DNA from: Clostridia bacterium
Lineage (GTDB): Bacteria; Bacillota; Clostridia; Oscillospirales; CAG-272
DNA: 64,000 nucleotides
Reading direction: 5' to 3'
Assembly: GCA_017399105.1 (NCBI GenBank)
Contig: JAFQEJ010000049.1
Coordinates: 23,945 to 87,944 of the forward strand
The notes under the pieces are model-generated. The model did not search any database. It worked only from the letters and a program-made list of their open reading frames with translations, and had not been told where the DNA came from. A program made the position numbers and the translations under genes. Of the stretch, positions 60,660 through 64,000 are shown one piece after another (within the stretch, counting starts at the first letter, position 1; every line of letters begins with the position of its first letter).

Positions 60660-60682
60660 ATGGTGCATATCATGTTGCATTT
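60660..60682 (+). repeat. Right arm-type repeat of the prophage
   Basis: ATGGTGCAT-A-TCATG-T-TGCATTT, the partner of 51041-51063. It lies between the integrase pseudogene and the right core. Confidence 0.6.
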
Positions 60683-60770
60683 GCGTTTTATTTTTTCCTT
60701 TTTCGTTTCATTTTATATTTATTATTTTCATATATGAAACACTCACACCCCGTTATTTTACAACAAAAAA

Positions 60771-60801
60771 CGGCAATTCCGCATAAAATCAGGAATCGCC
60801 G
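60771..60801 (-). terminator. Terminator after tRNA-Leu supplied by the prophage
   Basis: CGGCAATTCC pairs with GGAATCGCCG (one wobble) and TTTTTTG follows on the minus strand. The stem overlaps the right attachment core, so insertion replaced one tRNA terminator with another. Confidence 0.82.
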
Positions 60802-60817
60802 TTCTGGTGCGGGTAAC
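60799..60817. repeat. Right attachment core of the prophage
   Basis: Identical to 50969-50987; spans the tRNA-Leu 3' end including the encoded CCA. Confidence 0.85.
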
Positions 60818-60887
60818 AGGGGTCGAACCTGCACGGATGTCCACCAGATCCTAAATCTGGCGCGTCTGCCAATTCCGCCATACCCGC
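60805..60887 (-). tRNA. tRNA-Leu (anticodon UAG)
   Basis: Acceptor GCGGGTA pairs with TACCCGC, CCA is encoded, the anticodon loop TTTAGGA gives UAG, the T-loop GGTTCGACCCC is standard, and a long variable arm fits leucine. A promoter lies just upstream and the gene is intact despite the insertion. Confidence 0.95.
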
Positions 60888-60904
60888 AAATATGATTTTT
60901 AAAT

Positions 60905-60933
60905 ATCATACCACAACCGAACGCATTTGTCAA
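60905..60933 (-). promoter_or_regulatory. Sigma-A promoter for tRNA-Leu
   Basis: On the minus strand TTGACA and TATGAT are separated by 17 bases, about 18 bases before the tRNA. Confidence 0.88.
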
Positions 60934-61116
60934 GTTCATTGCACACTGCTTCGTCAATTCTTACAAATATGAATGCCGCTTTTTATGGGATGTGTAAAAA
61001 TTTCAAATTCCACTTTCATTTTCTAACTTCTTGTGTTATACTGAGGTCGGAAATTTTTTGTGCGGAACATCCCGTCAACTCCATCCATCCTTTAATTGAT
61101 GAAAGGAAGCTTAATT

Positions 61117-63783
61117 ATGGAAAAATTGATTACAGCCAAAGACGGCAAAAAGATGTGCCTGATTCCCGCAGGCAGCTACAACATGGGAAGCGAGTGCGGT
61201 TATCCCGAAGAAAAGCCGGTACATGCGGTATCGGTTGCCTCCTTCTACATGGATGAAAAGCCGGTCACCAATGCAGAATTCAAGGCTTACTGCGATGCGG
61301 TCGGACGCGGCTATCCCGGCTCTCCCAGATGGGCAGATATGCCCAATCATTTCCTCGATTATCCCGATCATCCCGTCATTAATATCTCCTGGGGTGAGGC
61401 TGCAGCTTATGCGGCATGGGCAGGCAAGCGTCTCCCCACCGAGGAAGAGTGGGAATGGGCTGCCCGCGGCGGACTTGAGGATCCCACCTATCCCTGGGGA
61501 AATGAGGCCCCCCTCGGAACTGCGGTGAACTTCGCCGACAAAAACAGCGAGCACAGCTGGCGTGATTCTGCACAGAATGATGGCTACAAATACACCTCTC
61601 CGGTAGGAAGCTACGCCCCCAACGGATACGGGCTCTACGATATGTCTGGTAATGTTTTTGAATGGGTGGAGGACTGGTTCTTCCTCTACAGCGACACGGT
61701 TCATAACACCGAAGTCTTTAAGGACGGCTGGGGTGGATCGAGAGTCTGCCGCGGCGGATGTTATCACTCGGTAGCACGCGATCTACGTATTGCTCGCAGA
61801 CGTCAGGTGCTTGGCGGCGGTGCCAATGCTTCGGTAGGCTTCCGCTGTGTACAGGATCTTGAAGGTGTCACCCACGAGATCAAGGACAAGGTCGAGCACA
61901 AGACTTCTCCCAAGGGCTGGGATGCAAAACTGATGCAGATGTCAGTGAAGATTCCCGAGGGCAACGAGCTCTGTATCGGTATCGGCGGCGCTGATCCCAA
62001 TATGCTGGCAAAGCTCCGCTGCATGGGTGTCACATCGGTTGAGCAATATGTCACCTGGGAATCCTGCGAAAACAAGGGCGAGGGCGAATGGGATTTCTCC
62101 CACTGGGACAGAGAGCTTGAGATGATCCGCGCAGCAGGACTCAAGTGGCTGCCCTTCATCATCGCCGGTCCTGCATATTCTCTGCCCGACTGGTACCGCG
62201 CATCCCGCGACTTCGAGGGTATGACCTGTCTCGAGCACAACATTGAAAGCAAAATTCAGTCCTACTGGGACAAGAATTTCTACAAGTACATCGAGCGCTT
62301 CCTTGCCAAGTTCGCCGAGCATTTCAGCGATCATGAGGCATTTGAGGGACTGCTCTTCGGTATCACCGGAGACTTCGGTGAAGCAATTGTTTCGGTATGG
62401 CACGGCAACTGGCCGACGGCTATCCCCGGTCTTTATCACGCACATGCCGGCTACTGGTGCGGTGACCGCTTTGCAAAAGCCAACTTCAAGGAATATTTCA
62501 CAAAGAAGTTCAACTCTGACATTGCGGCGCTGAATGCATCCTGGGGCACCGATTTCAAGACCTTCGGTGCCATCGACTACCCGCCGATTCAGTCGGGACC
62601 TGACAACTTCCGTATCGACGAATCGACAAGTCCCGGTATCTTCATCCCTACCAATGCTGCCGAGCGCAGACGCTGGGTTGATTTCATCGACTGGTACCGA
62701 AACACCATGACCGAATATGCATCCTTCTGGATGAAGACGGCGCGCAAGTACTTCCCCGACACCGAGCTTTACCTCTGCACCGGCGGTGACGCTGTACCGT
62801 GGCATGCCTCCGAATTCGCCGAGCAGTGCAAGATCAGCGCTGAGGTCAACGGCGGCGTGAGAATCACAAACGAAGCCTCCAGTTACACCTCCAACTTCTC
62901 TGTTACCAACTGGGTTGCATCGGCATCCAACTTCTATGGCGGCTACTTCAGCTTTGAGCCTGCCGGTCAGGTCACCGAGCGTGGCGTGGTCTGCCGTGTC
63001 TACAATGCGGCGGCAACCGGTGCGAAGTCGCTCCACTACTACAGCAACAACATCATCGCAAACGAGGAGCGCGCGATGAACTTCGCAAACAACGTACATT
63101 ATCTGCGTGAAGGCGGCATCCGTCGTCCCATCGCGGTTTACTATCCCAACACACCTCTGACCCTCAACACTGCGCGCTACGGTGAAATGTATGCGGCATT
63201 CTCAATCATGCGCGACTACACAGACTACGCCTATGCGTGCGATCTCACCATCGCGGATGGCATGCTCGATCAGCTGAAGGCACTGGTTATCGTTGTAGAC
63301 GGCTACTACAAGACCGCTTCGCTTGAGAAGGTGAAAAAGTTCGTCGAGGACGGAGGCATGCTCGTCGGTATCAACCTGAATATGCTTCGCGACCTTGACC
63401 GCGACGAGGATTATCTTGACATTCTCTTCGGCGAAGGCGGCAAGCAGTTGGGCAAGGGACGTACCCTTCTCATTGGCGGCAGCATCAGCGGCGAAATTGA
63501 GGATACAACCACATCCTCCAACTTCGTGATGAAGCCCGGTGATGCAGCTGCGCTTGAGGCAATGCAGAAGAATGTACTTGATGTGATGACCGCATTCTTT
63601 GCTGAGGGCGGACTCTATGTTTCGGACGGCAAGCTGGACAACATATTTACCGCTGACCGAGGAGACGGTTTGTTAGTGATGAACTATTCGGGCGCGGATG
63701 TCAAGCGTGAACTGACGCTTCCCGACGGTACCAGAATTGATGCCGATCTGCCCGATCTCTGCATCAACGAATACAAGTTTTAA
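61117..63783 (+). CDS. FGE-sulfatase-like domain fused to a GH42/GH14-like glycosidase
   Basis: 888 residues with no signal peptide. Residues 1-255 are a formylglycine-generating-enzyme-like domain (LIPAGSYNMGSE, PVTNAEFKAYCDA, RLPTEEEWEWAARGG, GNVFEWVEDWF, CRGGCYHSVARDLRIARRR). It lacks the C-x4-C copper pair of true FGE, so it is probably a binding module. Residues about 290-890 resemble a beta-galactosidase-like TIM barrel (LRCMGVTSVEQYVTWESCENKGEGEWDFSHWDRELEMIRAAGLKWLPF, GITGDFGEAI, VRITNEASSY) with a glutamine-amidotransferase-like domain and a C-terminal sandwich. AAAGGAAG lies before ATG 61117. Its promoter is unclear (TATACT at about 61038 with a weak -35). Confidence 0.8.
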   Translation: MEKLITAKDGKKMCLIPAGSYNMGSECGYPEEKPVHAVSVASFYMDEKPVTNAEFKAYCDAVGRGYPGSPRWADMPNHFLDYPDHPVINISWGEAAAYAAWAGKRLPTEEEWEWAARGGLEDPTYPWGNEAPLGTAVNFADKNSEHSWRDSAQNDGYKYTSPVGSYAPNGYGLYDMSGNVFEWVEDWFFLYSDTVHNTEVFKDGWGGSRVCRGGCYHSVARDLRIARRRQVLGGGANASVGFRCVQDLEGVTHEIKDKVEHKTSPKGWDAKLMQMSVKIPEGNELCIGIGGADPNMLAKLRCMGVTSVEQYVTWESCENKGEGEWDFSHWDRELEMIRAAGLKWLPFIIAGPAYSLPDWYRASRDFEGMTCLEHNIESKIQSYWDKNFYKYIERFLAKFAEHFSDHEAFEGLLFGITGDFGEAIVSVWHGNWPTAIPGLYHAHAGYWCGDRFAKANFKEYFTKKFNSDIAALNASWGTDFKTFGAIDYPPIQSGPDNFRIDESTSPGIFIPTNAAERRRWVDFIDWYRNTMTEYASFWMKTARKYFPDTELYLCTGGDAVPWHASEFAEQCKISAEVNGGVRITNEASSYTSNFSVTNWVASASNFYGGYFSFEPAGQVTERGVVCRVYNAAATGAKSLHYYSNNIIANEERAMNFANNVHYLREGGIRRPIAVYYPNTPLTLNTARYGEMYAAFSIMRDYTDYAYACDLTIADGMLDQLKALVIVVDGYYKTASLEKVKKFVEDGGMLVGINLNMLRDLDRDEDYLDILFGEGGKQLGKGRTLLIGGSISGEIEDTTTSSNFVMKPGDAAALEAMQKNVLDVMTAFFAEGGLYVSDGKLDNIFTADRGDGLLVMNYSGADVKRELTLPDGTRIDADLPDLCINEYKF

Positions 63784-63794
63784 ATAGGCTCAGC

Positions 63795-63833
63795 AAAACT
63801 GCCATTCGATGAGAATCGGGTGGCAGTTTTTTT
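63795..63833 (+). terminator. Terminator after the fusion glycosidase
   Basis: AAAACTGCCA pairs with TGGCAGTTTT around a 16-base loop, followed by TTT. Confidence 0.88.
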
Positions 63834-63841
63834 GTAAACAA

Positions 63842-64000
63842 AAGGGACTGTCGCATTTGCATGCGACAGTCCCTTGAATATTGATTTTGCCGGTCAAAGA
63901 CCGCCATTTCAGGGCGTTTTACGCCCTGAAACCAATCAATATACGCCACAAAATCGAAAATTTTGTGGCTGGGCTGTTGCAAATGAAAAATTTGCAACAG
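63842..64000. repeat. Array of perfect hairpins at the right window edge
   Basis: Five stem-loops in 159 bases: a 15-bp AAGGGACTGTCGCAT stem (63842-63875), CGGTC/GACCG (63891-63903), TTTCAGGGCG/CGCCCTGAAA (63907-63931), GCCACAAAAT/ATTTTGTGGC (63945-63969) and an 11-bp CTGTTGCAAAT/ATTTGCAACAG (63974-64000). TATTGATT (63879) and AATCAATA (63934) can close around the second and third. No coding potential seen; the array may continue past the window. Confidence 0.8.

Larger units (their letters stand above)
50969..60817. mobile_element. decayed prophage integrated at tRNA-Leu(UAG)
   Basis: Bounded by a 19-bp direct repeat identical to the tRNA-Leu 3' end and its flank. It contains, from right to left: integrase pseudogene, IS3 remnant, terminase fragment, portal, MuF head protein, gp10-like, scaffold, partial capsid, YefM-YoeB, two small membrane proteins including a holin, and small late genes. 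The tail module, lysin, replication and repressor genes are absent. Its length, under 10 kb, and the broken integrase mean it cannot move by itself. Confidence 0.88.

Noticed and set aside
61117..61880. Functional formylglycine-generating enzyme
   Set aside because: The paired copper-binding cysteines are absent and no sulfatase gene is nearby.
63842..64000. CRISPR array
   Set aside because: The units are palindromes of different sequence and unequal spacing; there are no constant direct repeats and no cas genes.

Overview
The window is chromosomal DNA from a spore-forming, low-GC-lineage Clostridia bacterium (probably an uncultured gut Oscillospirales or relative) of moderate GC content. 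It carries spoIVA, a ylmC/ymxH-type gene, a PolC-type replicase, the polC-ispG-rseP-dxr-cdsA-uppS-frr-pyrH-tsf-rpsB gene order, sigma-A promoters with 17-bp spacers, strong Shine-Dalgarno sites, and many carbohydrate-active genes. Species and rank are inference.

Region 1 (1-17.2 kb, minus strand) is housekeeping. A cluster for translation (rpsB, tsf, pyrH, frr), undecaprenyl and phospholipid synthesis (uppS, cdsA), isoprenoids (dxr, ispG), intramembrane proteolysis (rseP) and replication (polC, cut by the window edge) reads leftward from a clear promoter at 12.1 kb. Upstream lie the sporulation genes spoIVA and ylmC/ymxH, then a complete ECF vitamin/metal importer (T, fused AA', S) with its own promoter. 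Region 2 (17.4-26.5 kb) is mixed: a GH38 alpha-mannosidase operon, XRE and MerR regulators, cysK, an AT-rich methyltransferase and a small lipoprotein.

Region 3 (26.5-35.1 kb) is a sugar locus. It has a GH32-like enzyme, an L-xylulose to D-xylulose-5-phosphate route (ulaE-, lyxK- and araD-like) and a 990-residue lipoprotein predicted to be an alpha/alpha-toroid hydrolase with two C-terminal repeat domains. Matching LacI-type operators before the lipoprotein and GH32 genes suggest one regulon. Region 4 (35.2-50.2 kb) holds csoR-copA with two CsoR operators and a CopZ-like domain that can start internally. It also holds an esterase, three divergent UroD-like proteins (one divergent to an AraC regulator), an ECF sigma factor with a very long C-terminal extension, and mgtE behind a two-terminator leader that contains a small open reading frame. 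A small DUF1450-like protein and a ceramidase-like lipoprotein operon follow.

Region 5 (50.97-60.82 kb) is a decayed prophage inserted at the 3' end of tRNA-Leu(UAG). A 19-bp core repeat marks both ends, with a 23-bp near-identical direct repeat inside each. It keeps portal, MuF/head, gp10-like, scaffold, truncated capsid, holin and small late genes. It has lost the tail module, carries a YefM-YoeB toxin-antitoxin pair at the gap, and has its terminase and integrase broken by an IS3-family remnant. To the right of the tRNA is an 888-residue fusion of an FGE-sulfatase-like domain with a GH42/GH14-like glycosidase, followed by an array of perfect hairpins that runs off the window.

The observations most worth testing are the mgtE leader, the MuF protein with a JAMM-like C-terminus, the nested CopZ start, the LacI-type sugar regulon, the sigma-C-terminal fusion, and the hairpin arrays.
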